From positions 160,134 to 224,133 of the forward strand of contig NZ_LZRD01000012.1 in the NCBI RefSeq assembly GCF_001687325.1: a stretch of 64,000 bases of DNA, written 5' to 3'. A program made the position numbers and the translations under genes. This DNA comes from Streptomyces sp. PTY087I2 (GTDB lineage: Bacteria > Actinomycetota > Actinomycetes > Streptomycetales > Streptomycetaceae). Numbering within the stretch: position 1 is the first letter of the stretch; each line of letters opens with the position of its first letter. This document shows positions 1 to 7,618 of this stretch, piece by piece. The notes below the pieces were generated by a model. It worked only from the letters and a program-made list of their open reading frames with translations. It was not told where the DNA came from and did not search any database.

Positions 1-167
1 GGCAGGTCCAGCTCCCGGCCGACGGACATGACGGCGACGAGCAGCCCGTTGAGCCGGTCCCGGACCCCCCTGACCTGGTCGATATGGCCCTGGAGCTGGT
101 CGATCAGCTCGTCCAGCTTCAACCGGGGGAGCCGGGTTTCGTGGGCTTCGTGGCCCTCCCCGCCCAT
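1..167 (-). CDS. GAF-type sensor histidine kinase, DevS/OsdK-like (N-terminal fragment)
   Basis: Only the first 55 codons are in the window; the gene runs off the left edge. The translation has the amphipathic leader found just before the first GAF domain of Streptomyces DevS/DosT-like kinases, with the segments LKLDELIDQLQGHIDQV, GVRDRLNGLL and SVGRELDL. The ATG at 165-167 is chosen because GGAGG lies about six bases upstream on the minus strand. In this family the GAF domains sense oxygen, NO or redox state through haem and a C-terminal kinase phosphorylates a NarL-type regulator; neither part is visible here. It is divergent from the CBS-BON operon, which with the stress genes downstream suggests a dormancy or hypoxia sensor. 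The family call rests on a short fragment. Confidence 0.72.
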   Translation of the reverse strand, partial: MGGEGHEAHETRLPRLKLDELIDQLQGHIDQVRGVRDRLNGLLVAVMSVGRELDL

Positions 168-280
168 GAGCACCTCCGACGGCCGTCGAGGGGACGTGCG
201 CGCGTGAAACCGATGCGGTTCCAATCTAGCCCGTGGGGCTCGCCGCCTCATGCCGGGCGGGAGCCGGTCGGTCCCGGGAC

Positions 281-295
281 AGGACCGTTCGGCCC
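281..295. promoter_or_regulatory. OsdR/DevR-like operator candidate (box A)
   Basis: AGGACCGTTCGGCCC lies in the 217-bp divergent region between the kinase and the CBS-BON gene. It shares the form RRGACCNNNCGGCCC with two boxes between the divergent universal stress protein genes at 4486-4519. NarL-family dormancy regulators such as DevR/DosR and OsdR bind GGGAC-type inverted half sites, so this is a plausible operator. The shared motif is seen; binding is inferred. Confidence 0.5.
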
Positions 296-384
296 ATACT
301 TTCGGCAGGTGCCCGGCCGCAAGGTGGTACGGAGGCGGTACGGCAGCCGCTCCGCAGGGCGGGGAGAAGGAGAGGCGCGACGGT

Positions 385-996
385 ATGCGGCATCTCCGGG
401 TCGGTGAGCTGATGACGGCCGACGTGGTGGCGGTCGGCTCCTCGACGCCTTCGGCGGACGTGGCCGGGCTGTTCACCCGGCACGCCATCAACGGTGTGCC
501 GGTCGTGGACGAGGACGGTCATGTGCTCGGCGTGGTCTCCGCGAGCGATCTGCGCGGCCGGCGGGCCCCGACGGCCGCCGGCGTCATGTCCGCGCCGGCC
601 GTCACGGTCGAGGCCGAGCAGACGGCCTCCGAGGCCGCCCGGCTCATGGTCCGCCGCGGATACGAGCGGCTCCCGGTCGTCGACGACGAGGAGCGGCTGG
701 TCGGCATGGTGACCCGCCGGGATCTGCTGGGCCTCTTCGTCCGCCCGGACGCCGAGGTGAAGCTCCGGATCAGGGAGGACGTGCTCCATGACGTCCTGCG
801 GGTCCGTGCCGGCACGGTCCAGGTCCATGTGCTCGACGGTGTGGTCGTCCTGGCCGGGCGGCTGCCGCGGCCGGCCCAGCTCCGTACCGCTCTCGCACTC
901 GCCTCACGGACCGAAGGAGTGATCGCGGTGGTGAACCGTATCGCGGTGGACACCGACGACGACCGGGACGACCGACAGGAGACGCGAAAACCATGA
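385..996 (+). CDS. CBS-domain pair plus BON-domain protein
   Basis: A 203-residue cytoplasmic protein. Two CBS motifs (about residues 8-55 and 68-115) form a Bateman module that usually binds an adenine nucleotide. A C-terminal BON-like segment (about 130-195, VKLRIREDVL through VVNRIAVDT) follows. The frame is open upstream to 250, but the ATG at 385 has a purine-rich ribosome site (GGAGAAGGAGAGG) and begins with the usual RVGELMTADVVAV. CBS-BON proteins recur in actinobacterial dormancy regulons; Mycobacterium Hrp1 is a CBS-only relative. It overlaps the nitroreductase by ATGA, so the two are translationally coupled. The ligand and target are unknown; a role in sensing energy state is inference. 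Confidence 0.85.
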   Translation: MRHLRVGELMTADVVAVGSSTPSADVAGLFTRHAINGVPVVDEDGHVLGVVSASDLRGRRAPTAAGVMSAPAVTVEAEQTASEAARLMVRRGYERLPVVDDEERLVGMVTRRDLLGLFVRPDAEVKLRIREDVLHDVLRVRAGTVQVHVLDGVVVLAGRLPRPAQLRTALALASRTEGVIAVVNRIAVDTDDDRDDRQETRKP

Positions 997-1988
997 TCAC
1001 CACCGAGCAGCGCGCCACCGCGATCATCCCCTCGCTCGTCGAGGCGGCCGTGGCCGCGCCGTCCATGCACAATGCGCAGCCCTGGAAGTTCTTCCACCGC
1101 TCCGGCACCCGACTGCTCTCCCTGTACGGCGATCCGGAACGTACGCTGCCGGTCGGCGACCCGGACCAGCGCGCCCTGCACATCGGATGCGGGGCGGCGC
1201 TGCTGAATCTGCGCGTGGCCGCCGCACACGGAGGCTGGAGGGCTGTCACCGAGCTGCTGCCCGACCCCCACGACCCCTGGCGTCTCGCCGATGTCGTGCT
1301 GGAGGAGGACGCGGAGACCACCGACCACCGGCTGGCGGATCTTCAGCCCGCCGTGCGGCGCCGGCACACCAGCCGTCTTCCGTTCTCGGACGAGCGGATC
1401 CCGCCGGAGATCCTCGACGAGCTGAGCGCGGCGGCGCTGCTGGAAGGGGTCCGGCTGGTCGTGCCGGGGACCTGGCACGCCGGCGCCGTCATGGACCTCG
1501 TGCACGACGCGGAGCTCTTCGAGTCGGCCAGCGACGCCATGCGCGCCGAGATCATCACCTGGACCCGCACGGGCCGGGCCGGGGAGGGCCCGGCCACCGA
1601 GGGTGTCCCGTCGTACGCGTTCGGCCCCCGCCAGCACGGGACGACGGCCCCGGTGCGGGACTTCGACGTACCGCACGGCTCTCCGGGCCGGGCGGCCGCC
1701 GTGTTCGAGGAGCGGCCGCAGACGGCCCTGCTGGGCACCGAGGCGGATCTGCCCGTGGACTGGCTGCGGGCGGGCCAGGGCATGGAGCGTGTGCTGCTCC
1801 AGGCCACGCTCGACGGGCTCGCGACCTCCCTGATCTCGCAGCCTCTCGAATGGCCCGAGCTCAGGAACCTCGCGCGGGATCCGCGTTCCCGGACCGGCTT
1901 CGTGCAGATGGTGTTCCGCTTCGGCTACGGCCCGTCGGGCCCGGCCACGCCCCGGCGGCCGGTCGCGGAGGTGCTGGAGGTCGGGTGA
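993..1988 (+). CDS. Acg-like nitroreductase family protein
   Basis: A 331-residue protein of the nitroreductase/Acg family. The N-terminal SMHNAQPWKF is the diagnostic FMN-side motif, and the C-terminal RNLARDPRSRTGFVQMVFRFGYG matches the family end. It starts inside the CBS-BON stop codon (ATGA) behind AGGAG. Mycobacterial homologues (Rv2032/Acg, Rv3127, Rv3131) are DosR-regulated; some bind FMN and appear to store the cofactor rather than catalyse nitroreduction. The same role is plausible here from the motif and its neighbours. Substrate and activity cannot be told from sequence. Confidence 0.85.
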   Translation: MITTEQRATAIIPSLVEAAVAAPSMHNAQPWKFFHRSGTRLLSLYGDPERTLPVGDPDQRALHIGCGAALLNLRVAAAHGGWRAVTELLPDPHDPWRLADVVLEEDAETTDHRLADLQPAVRRRHTSRLPFSDERIPPEILDELSAAALLEGVRLVVPGTWHAGAVMDLVHDAELFESASDAMRAEIITWTRTGRAGEGPATEGVPSYAFGPRQHGTTAPVRDFDVPHGSPGRAAAVFEERPQTALLGTEADLPVDWLRAGQGMERVLLQATLDGLATSLISQPLEWPELRNLARDPRSRTGFVQMVFRFGYGPSGPATPRRPVAEVLEVG

Positions 1989-2033
1989 GCCGGTGTGCCC
2001 CGCGCCTCGCGCCCCGTAAGCAAAGGAGCTTCC

Positions 2034-3473
2034 ATGTCCGGGCAGACACCGCGTCCCCGCTCTTCGGATCCCCTGGCGGATCCCCGTCCGGCCCTGCTGA
2101 CCTTCCTCGGGGCCACGGGCACCGTGACCGGCAGCAAGTTCCTGGTCGAGAGCGACCACGCCCGCGTCCTCGTGGACTGCGGGCTCTTCCAGGGCTTCGC
2201 CGATCTGCGGCGCCGCAACCGGCAGAAGTTCGCCCGGCCACCGGCCGACATCCAGGCCGTCGTCGTCACCCACGCGCACCTCGATCACTGCGGCTATCTG
2301 CCGCGTCTCGTCCGGCAGGGGTTCCGGGGGCCGATCCTCATGAGCGCCGACACGGCCCGGCTCGCGGAGATCGTCCTGCGGGACAGCGCCCGGCTCCAGA
2401 TGGAGTCCGCGCAGCACGCGAACACGCACGGCTGGTCGAAGCACCGGCCCGCCGAGCCGCTGTACGACGACGCCGACGTGGAGAGGACGCTGGCCTTCTT
2501 CGACCCCGTGCCGGTCGGCGGCGAGGTCGAGATCGTCGCGGGCACCCGGCTCACGCTGCACCGCGCCGGCCATATCCTCGGCTCGGCCTGGGCCCGCCTC
2601 ACTCTGGAGGACGGTCACAGCCTGGCCGTGTCGGGAGACCTGGGCCGGCCCGGACATCCTCTGCTGCTTCCCGCCGAGCCGTTCTCGGGCGCCGACGTGC
2701 TGCTGGTGGAGAGCACCTACGGCGACCGCCGCCACTCACCGGCCGAGAGCCGCGCCGCGTTCGCCTCCGCTGTCGGACGCACTCTCGCGCGGGGCGGCAC
2801 CGTGGTCATCCCCGCGTTCGCCCTGGACCGGACCGAGGTCGTCCTGCACGAACTGGTCGAGCTGCGCACCGCCGGGGTGCTGCCCGCTTCGGTGCCCGTG
2901 TACGTCGACAGCCCCATGGCCCTCGCGGCGCTGGACGTCTACCGGCGGGCGGTGCGCGACCGGTCGCCGGAGCTGCGGCCGGACATCCTGGACCGGGGTG
3001 CGGGAGCGCTGAGCCCCGATCCCTTCCTGGCCGCCAGGACCGTGCGGGAGTCCATCGCCATCAACAGTTCGCGCGGCTCGTGCGTCATCGTCTCCTCGGC
3101 GGGGATGGCCACGGGCGGCCGGGTCCTGCACCATCTGCGCAGGCTGCTGCCCGACCCGCGGAACACCGTCGTCGTCGTGGGGTTCGCGGCGGCGGGCACC
3201 CGGGCCAGGGACCTGGTGGACGGCGTGCCCGCGCTCAAGATGTTCGGCGAGTACGTTCCCGTACGCGCCGAGGTCGCCGACGTACCGCACTTCTCGGCGC
3301 ACGCCGACGCGGACCAGCTCCTGGACTGGCTGCGCGGCGCCCCGCCCCCGCACACGACGTATGTGGTGCACGGCGAGCCGTCGGCGGCGGCCGCGCTGCG
3401 CGCCCGGATCTCCGACGAGCTCGGCTGGACCGCGGTGGTGCCGTGCTCCGGCGAGGCCGTGCTGGTCAGGTGA
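2034..3473 (+). CDS. MBL-fold beta-CASP hydrolase (CPSF73/YSH1-like ribonuclease family)
   Basis: A 479-residue protein. The metallo-beta-lactamase motif THAHLDHCG sits near residue 80, and further metal ligands are seen at HILGSAW and SGDLG. A beta-CASP region follows (YVDSPMA, INSSRGSCVIVSSAGMATGGR), with a C-terminal HFSAHAD and VVHGEP. This order is typical of CPSF-type RNA hydrolases. The frame opens at 1995, but AAAGGAG eight bases before the ATG at 2034 decides the start. It is third in the CBS-nitroreductase operon, 45 bp after its neighbour. An RNA-processing enzyme in a dormancy operon suggests mRNA turnover under stress, which is inference. Its tail overlaps the convergent Usp gene by 8 bp. 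Confidence 0.88.
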   Translation: MSGQTPRPRSSDPLADPRPALLTFLGATGTVTGSKFLVESDHARVLVDCGLFQGFADLRRRNRQKFARPPADIQAVVVTHAHLDHCGYLPRLVRQGFRGPILMSADTARLAEIVLRDSARLQMESAQHANTHGWSKHRPAEPLYDDADVERTLAFFDPVPVGGEVEIVAGTRLTLHRAGHILGSAWARLTLEDGHSLAVSGDLGRPGHPLLLPAEPFSGADVLLVESTYGDRRHSPAESRAAFASAVGRTLARGGTVVIPAFALDRTEVVLHELVELRTAGVLPASVPVYVDSPMALAALDVYRRAVRDRSPELRPDILDRGAGALSPDPFLAARTVRESIAINSSRGSCVIVSSAGMATGGRVLHHLRRLLPDPRNTVVVVGFAAAGTRARDLVDGVPALKMFGEYVPVRAEVADVPHFSAHADADQLLDWLRGAPPPHTTYVVHGEPSAAAALRARISDELGWTAVVPCSGEAVLVR

Positions 3474-4416
3474 CCGGCCCGGCCTCGGCGGCGGCTTCAC
3501 CACCGGCGGTGTCCTCCTCGCCGGTGGTGTCCTCCTGGCCGGGGGGAACGATCTCGACGGGGCAGTGCGCGTGGTGGAGTACGGCGTGGCTGACCCGTCC
3601 GAGTGTGGAGCCCCCGCCCAGAAGTCGGCGGCGGCTGCACAGGACCATCAGGTCGGTGTGCTCGGAGGCCTCGACGAGGATCCCCGGGACGCTGGCCCCC
3701 GTCTCGACGTGGTGGGTGACGGTGAGGCCGGGGTAGCGGGTCCGGATCTGTTCGGCCATCGCCGCGACCTCACGTACCTGCTGGTCGGCGACCTCGCCGA
3801 GGCTGTCGAGCATGGTGGTGACCGTGCCGACGTGGGCCAGGACGTTGCAGACGCTGAGCAGCCGGAGCGACGCCTTGCGGATCTGCGCCTCGGCGGCCGG
3901 AACCATCAGCCAGCCGAGATCGGAGGCACCGTGCACCGCCGCGGTGACGACGCCCGTCGCTGGGCTGTCCGTCTCGCCGCGTACGACGATCACCGGTACG
4001 CCGGTCCGCGCGGCCACGCCCAGCCCGACGGATCCCAGCATCAGGGCGCCGAAGCCGCCCAGGCCCCGGCTGCCGACGACGATCGTCCCGCGGTCACCGG
4101 CCGCCGCGCGCAGCCCGGCCACCGGGTCGAACCGGCTCAGCTCCGTCGTCACGACCAGGCCGGGGTGGCGGCGGCCTACCTCGTCCGCCGTGTCGGCCAG
4201 CAGGTCGCGACCGGCCTCGCGGACCGCCTGGATGGTGTCCGCCCGTACGTAGAGGGAGCGGCCGTCGGTGTCGGCGGCGTGGACGATGTGCAGGGGCCGA
4301 CCGCGAAGGTCCGCCTCCTCCGCGGCCCACAGCGCGGCCTCCCGTGCCGGGGCGGACGCGTCCACTCCGACGGTGACGGCGCCGAGTCCGGTGGGGTCGG
4401 GGGTGGTGCTGCTCAT
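3466..4416 (-). CDS. Tandem universal stress protein (UspA family)
   Basis: A 316-residue protein made of two Usp domains (about 15-150 and 160-300). The first ends in the ATP-binding pattern VVGSRGLGGF followed by GSVGLGV; the second ends in a weaker version with STLGRVS. The start is the ATG at 4416 behind GAGGAGGAGCC; the open frame reaches 4485 without a comparable site. Two-domain Usps are the common form in mycobacteria and Streptomyces and are induced by hypoxia and stationary phase. It is divergent from another Usp gene across an intergenic region holding two OsdR-like boxes. The final codons encode an Ala/Glu/Gly-rich tail that reads into the end of the beta-CASP gene. Confidence 0.9.
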   Translation of the reverse strand: MSSTTPDPTGLGAVTVGVDASAPAREAALWAAEEADLRGRPLHIVHAADTDGRSLYVRADTIQAVREAGRDLLADTADEVGRRHPGLVVTTELSRFDPVAGLRAAAGDRGTIVVGSRGLGGFGALMLGSVGLGVAARTGVPVIVVRGETDSPATGVVTAAVHGASDLGWLMVPAAEAQIRKASLRLLSVCNVLAHVGTVTTMLDSLGEVADQQVREVAAMAEQIRTRYPGLTVTHHVETGASVPGILVEASEHTDLMVLCSRRRLLGGGSTLGRVSHAVLHHAHCPVEIVPPGQEDTTGEEDTAGGEAAAEAGPVT

Positions 4417-4485
4417 GGCTCCTCCTCGGGGGATGGTCCAGGGGCCTGCACCTTCCACGGTCGCACCGGGGCGCGCGGCGGGCAT

Positions 4486-4500
4486 GGGCCGTTCGGTCCC
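4486..4500. promoter_or_regulatory. OsdR/DevR-like operator candidate (box B)
   Basis: Read on the minus strand this is GGGACCGAACGGCCC, the best match in the window to the RRGACCNNNCGGCCC motif. It lies 70 bp upstream of the leftward Usp gene and 101 bp upstream of the rightward one, so it could serve either promoter. The motif and position are seen; the regulator is inferred. Confidence 0.55.
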
Positions 4501-4504
4501 GATC

Positions 4505-4519
4505 GAGACCTGTCGGCCC
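4505..4519. promoter_or_regulatory. OsdR/DevR-like operator candidate (box C)
   Basis: GAGACCTGTCGGCCC on the plus strand, five bases from box B and in the opposite orientation. Paired boxes are normal for DevR-type regulators, which bind cooperatively. It is the weakest of the three in its left half (AGACC instead of GGACC). Confidence 0.42.
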
Positions 4520-4600
4520 TCCCGTCGCCCGGGGTCGGGGCGGGAGGCTGAAGTGAGGGTTTCGCCCGAGGAGCCCCGTCACCCCGAGGAGGCGCCTGTC

Positions 4601-5482
4601 ATGACACGCCATGTCACTGTCGGCCTGGATGAATCCCCCGAAAGCCGTGCGGCGGCGCAATGGGCCGCGCGTGAGGCCGCGCTGCGCGGCGCCGCGCTGC
4701 GCCTGATCCATGTGGAGGAGTGGCCCATCACCCCGGAGATGCCGCTGACGTCCACGCAGTCGCTCGTCGAACGGTACGAGACCCTGCTGCGGGAGACCGC
4801 GGACCGGGCCCGCCGGGACCGCCCGGGACTGGAGGTGACCACGGAGCTGGTGCAGGGCCGGGCCGTGGAGGAGCTGACGCGCGCCGCGAACGAGGCCGAG
4901 GTCACGGTGCTGGGTTCACGGGGGCTCGGCGGAGTGGTCGGCTTCCTTGTCGGCTCGGTCTCCCTGGGCGTCATCGGGAAGGTACGGAGTCCCGTGGTGC
5001 TGGTGCGCCGCCCGGAGGAGACCGAGGCGGCCGACTCGGCGGAGGCCCCCTCCGGCACCGGGCCCCGCATCGTGCTGGGCGTCGACCTCGACCACCCGTC
5101 CGACGCACTCCTCTCCTTCGCCTTCGGCCAGGCGGACCGGGGGAACGCGGCGCTCCAGGTCGTGCACAGCTGGTCGCTGCCGCCGTCCTACGGGTACGCG
5201 GCGATCCTCGACCCCGGTCTCGGCAGCGGGCTCGGGCAGCGCGCCGCCGAAGGCCTGACGGAACTGCTCCGTCCGTGGCGGGCGGAGTTCCCTCGGGTCG
5301 AGGTGACGGAGAAGGCGGTCATGGGCCCGGCGGCCGACGAGCTGGTCCGGGCGTCCCGGGGTGCGGGCCTGGTGGTCGTGGGCCGGCGCGGCAGCCGGGC
5401 TCTGGGCTTCCACATCGGCCATGTGGCGCACGCGGTGATCCATCACAGCGCGGCGCCGGTCGCGGTCGTTCCGTTCGAGTGA
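4601..5482 (+). CDS. Tandem universal stress protein (UspA family)
   Basis: A 293-residue protein with two Usp domains. The first begins TVGLDESPESRAAAQWA and closes with VLGSRGLGG and GSVSLGV. The second begins IVLGVDLDHPSDALL and closes with VVGRRGSRALG and the His-rich VAHAVIHHSAAPV. The ATG at 4601 follows GAGGAGGC. It lacks the C-terminal extension of its divergent partner. Usp proteins bind ATP or AMP and act in growth arrest and stress survival. It faces the HTH-PPOX gene tail to tail, 73 bp apart. Confidence 0.9.
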   Translation: MTRHVTVGLDESPESRAAAQWAAREAALRGAALRLIHVEEWPITPEMPLTSTQSLVERYETLLRETADRARRDRPGLEVTTELVQGRAVEELTRAANEAEVTVLGSRGLGGVVGFLVGSVSLGVIGKVRSPVVLVRRPEETEAADSAEAPSGTGPRIVLGVDLDHPSDALLSFAFGQADRGNAALQVVHSWSLPPSYGYAAILDPGLGSGLGQRAAEGLTELLRPWRAEFPRVEVTEKAVMGPAADELVRASRGAGLVVVGRRGSRALGFHIGHVAHAVIHHSAAPVAVVPFE

Positions 5483-5555
5483 CGTCAGCGGCGCTGTGGC
5501 TTCAGCCGGCTCCCCGGCCGACGCGCTCAGGGACCCTCACCCGCGCCCCGAGGCT

Positions 5556-6233
5556 TCAGTCGGCCTCGCCCGGGGCGTCGGGGACGACGATCTTGCGCCC
5601 GGTGACGCGCCGGGGCGTCAGCACCATGACGTGGTCGCGCTCGGGCCCCGCCCACGGGGTCGAGTACGCGGCCTCCCTCAGCCGCCGCGCCGCCTCCTCG
5701 TCGGTGACGGCATGCACGGTTCCCACGAGCAGCACGCTCCAGCCCTTGCTGAAGGCGTCGTCGATGTGGTCGGCCTCGAAGGCGATCTCCGTGCCGTCCG
5801 CGGTGGCCAGCGGGGAGTCCTCCGCCGTGCTGAACACCACCTCACCGTCGCTCACCTGGTAGTTCACCGGCAGGACGACCGGCCCGTCCCCGAGTGCCAG
5901 GGCCACCCGCCCCACCCCGTGGTCGCCCAGCAGCGTCCAGCACATCGCTTCGTCGAGTTCAGCCATCCGGGCGCGCCGGGCACCCCGCCCCGCGCCGCGC
6001 GGCAGATCGACCGTTCCTCCCGTCAGCTCATGGACCGTGGTCTCCAGCGCGTCGGCCAGCCGGAGCAGAAAGCCGACGCCGGGGGTGGCGGACTGCTCCT
6101 CCACGTACTCGATGTAGCCGGGCGCGGCGCCCGCCCGCAGCGCTACGTCCTGCCGGGACAGACCGAGCTGCATACGGCGTGCCACGATGCGCCGGCCCAG
6201 GTCGCCACCGACCGGCTGCGGTGCTGAGGGCAT
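5556..6233 (-). CDS. XRE helix-turn-helix fused to a PPOX-type flavin-binding domain
   Basis: A 225-residue fusion. Residues about 9-65 form an XRE/Cro helix-turn-helix (RRMQLGLSRQDVALRAG, then YIEYVEEQ). Residues about 85-215 match the pyridoxamine 5'-phosphate oxidase-like split barrel (LGDHGVGRVALALGDGPVVLPVNY, then a SKGWSVLLVGTVH segment). AGGAG precedes the ATG. Such fusions occur in Streptomyces and could couple DNA binding to FMN, F420 or another ligand. Its place beside the Usp genes suggests a redox-responsive regulator of the island, which is inference. The cofactor cannot be decided from sequence. Confidence 0.85.
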   Translation of the reverse strand: MPSAPQPVGGDLGRRIVARRMQLGLSRQDVALRAGAAPGYIEYVEEQSATPGVGFLLRLADALETTVHELTGGTVDLPRGAGRGARRARMAELDEAMCWTLLGDHGVGRVALALGDGPVVLPVNYQVSDGEVVFSTAEDSPLATADGTEIAFEADHIDDAFSKGWSVLLVGTVHAVTDEEAARRLREAAYSTPWAGPERDHVMVLTPRRVTGRKIVVPDAPGEAD

Positions 6234-6339
6234 CGCGGGGCTCCTTCACTGTCGACGTACGGCCCCCTCGGCTCACGCTAACCAGGAGAGGGGGCGGCCG
6301 CAGCGCAAAGACCCTGCCGGCCCGGCACCGGGAGCGGGC

Positions 6340-7518
6340 TCACCGCCGCACGCGCGGCATCCCCAGGCCGATCCACGAGATGATCTCGCGCTGGATCTCG
6401 TTGTTGCCGCCGCCGAAGGTGAAGATCACGGCCGAGCGGTAGCCGCGTTCCAGTTCGCCGTGGAGGACCGCGCCGGCCGAGCCCTCCTTCAGGGCGCCCG
6501 CGGAGCCGACGATCTCCATCAGCCAGGCGTACGCGTCCCGGCGGGCCTCGGAGCCGTAGACCTTGACCGCGGAGGCGTCCTGCGGGGTGAGGGTGTTGTC
6601 CTGGAGGGCGGCGACCATCTGCCAGTTGAGGAGTTTCATCGCGTCGAGGCGGGTGTGGGTGCGGGCGAGCAGGGCGCGGACCCAGCCGAGGTCGATGACC
6701 CGGCGGCCGTCGGCGAGCTTGGTGCCGGCGGCCCAGCGCTGGACATTGTGCAGGGCGCGGACGGCCATGGTGCCGTGGGCGGCGAGGGTGACGCGTTCGT
6801 GGTTGAGCTGGTTGGTGATGAGCCGCCAGCCCTTGTTCTCCTCGCCGACGCGGCGGGAGACGGGGACGCGGATGTTCTCGTAGTAGCTGGCGGTCGTGTC
6901 GTGCGAGGCGAGGGTGTTGATCAGGGTGCAGGAGTAGCCGGGGTCGCTCGTGGGGACGAGGAGCATGGTGATGCCCTTGTGCGGCGGGGCGTCGGGGTCG
7001 GTGCGCACGGCGAGCCAGACCCAGTCGGCGGTGTCGCCGTTGGTGGTCCAGATCTTCTGGCCGTCGACGATGTAGGTGTCGCCCTCGCGGACCGCGCGGG
7101 TCTTGAGGGCGGCGAGGTCGGTGCCCGCGTCCGGTTCGCTGTAGCCGATCGCGAAGTCGATCTCGCCGGCGAGGATTCCGGGCAGGAAGTGGGCCTTCTG
7201 CTCGTCGGTGCCGTACTGCATGATCGTGGGGCCGACGGTGTTCAGGGCCATCAGGGGCAGCGGTACGCCTGCCTGGGCGGCCTCGTCGAAGAAGATGAAC
7301 TGTTCCATCGGGGTCAGCCCCCGGCCGCCGTACTCCTCCGGCCAGCCGACGCCCAGCCAGCCGTCGGCGCCGAGCCTGCGGACCGTGTCGCGGTAGAAGC
7401 GTTTCTGGGCGGCGGGTTCCGCGTAGCGGGCGTAGGCGTTGTCGGGGACCAGGGCCGCGAAGTACGTACGCAGTTCGGTACGCAACCGCTGCTGCTCAGG
7501 CGTGTATTCGAGGTGCAC
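6340..7518 (-). CDS. Acyl-CoA dehydrogenase family protein
   Basis: A 392-residue flavoenzyme of the acyl-CoA dehydrogenase superfamily. Visible are the N-terminal helical part, the FAD/substrate motif FAIGYSEPDAGTDLAALKT (about residues 125-145), WTTNGDTADW, and the C-terminal FTFGGGNNEIQREII. The start is GTG at 7518 with GGAGGGG immediately upstream; the frame reaches 7566 without a better site. It may act in fatty-acid, steroid or amino-acid catabolism, oxidising an acyl-CoA at C2-C3. No beta-oxidation partner sits beside it and the substrate is unknown. A short dyad at 7551-7568 (GTGTGC and GCACAC arms) and a TACTGT -10-like element lie upstream. Confidence 0.9.
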   Translation of the reverse strand: MHLEYTPEQQRLRTELRTYFAALVPDNAYARYAEPAAQKRFYRDTVRRLGADGWLGVGWPEEYGGRGLTPMEQFIFFDEAAQAGVPLPLMALNTVGPTIMQYGTDEQKAHFLPGILAGEIDFAIGYSEPDAGTDLAALKTRAVREGDTYIVDGQKIWTTNGDTADWVWLAVRTDPDAPPHKGITMLLVPTSDPGYSCTLINTLASHDTTASYYENIRVPVSRRVGEENKGWRLITNQLNHERVTLAAHGTMAVRALHNVQRWAAGTKLADGRRVIDLGWVRALLARTHTRLDAMKLLNWQMVAALQDNTLTPQDASAVKVYGSEARRDAYAWLMEIVGSAGALKEGSAGAVLHGELERGYRSAVIFTFGGGNNEIQREIISWIGLGMPRVRR

Positions 7519-7618
7519 GGCCCCTCCAGAGTCTCGCGTCGGCGTCGTCCGTGTGCAGCGGCGCACACAGTAGAACCTGTTGCAGGAATCCGGAAGGGCC
7601 GGGGCGTGTGGTTCGTCG

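Noticed and set aside
250..384. N-terminal extension of the CBS-BON protein
   Set aside because: The extension covers the operator candidate and has no family match; ATG 385 has a ribosome site.
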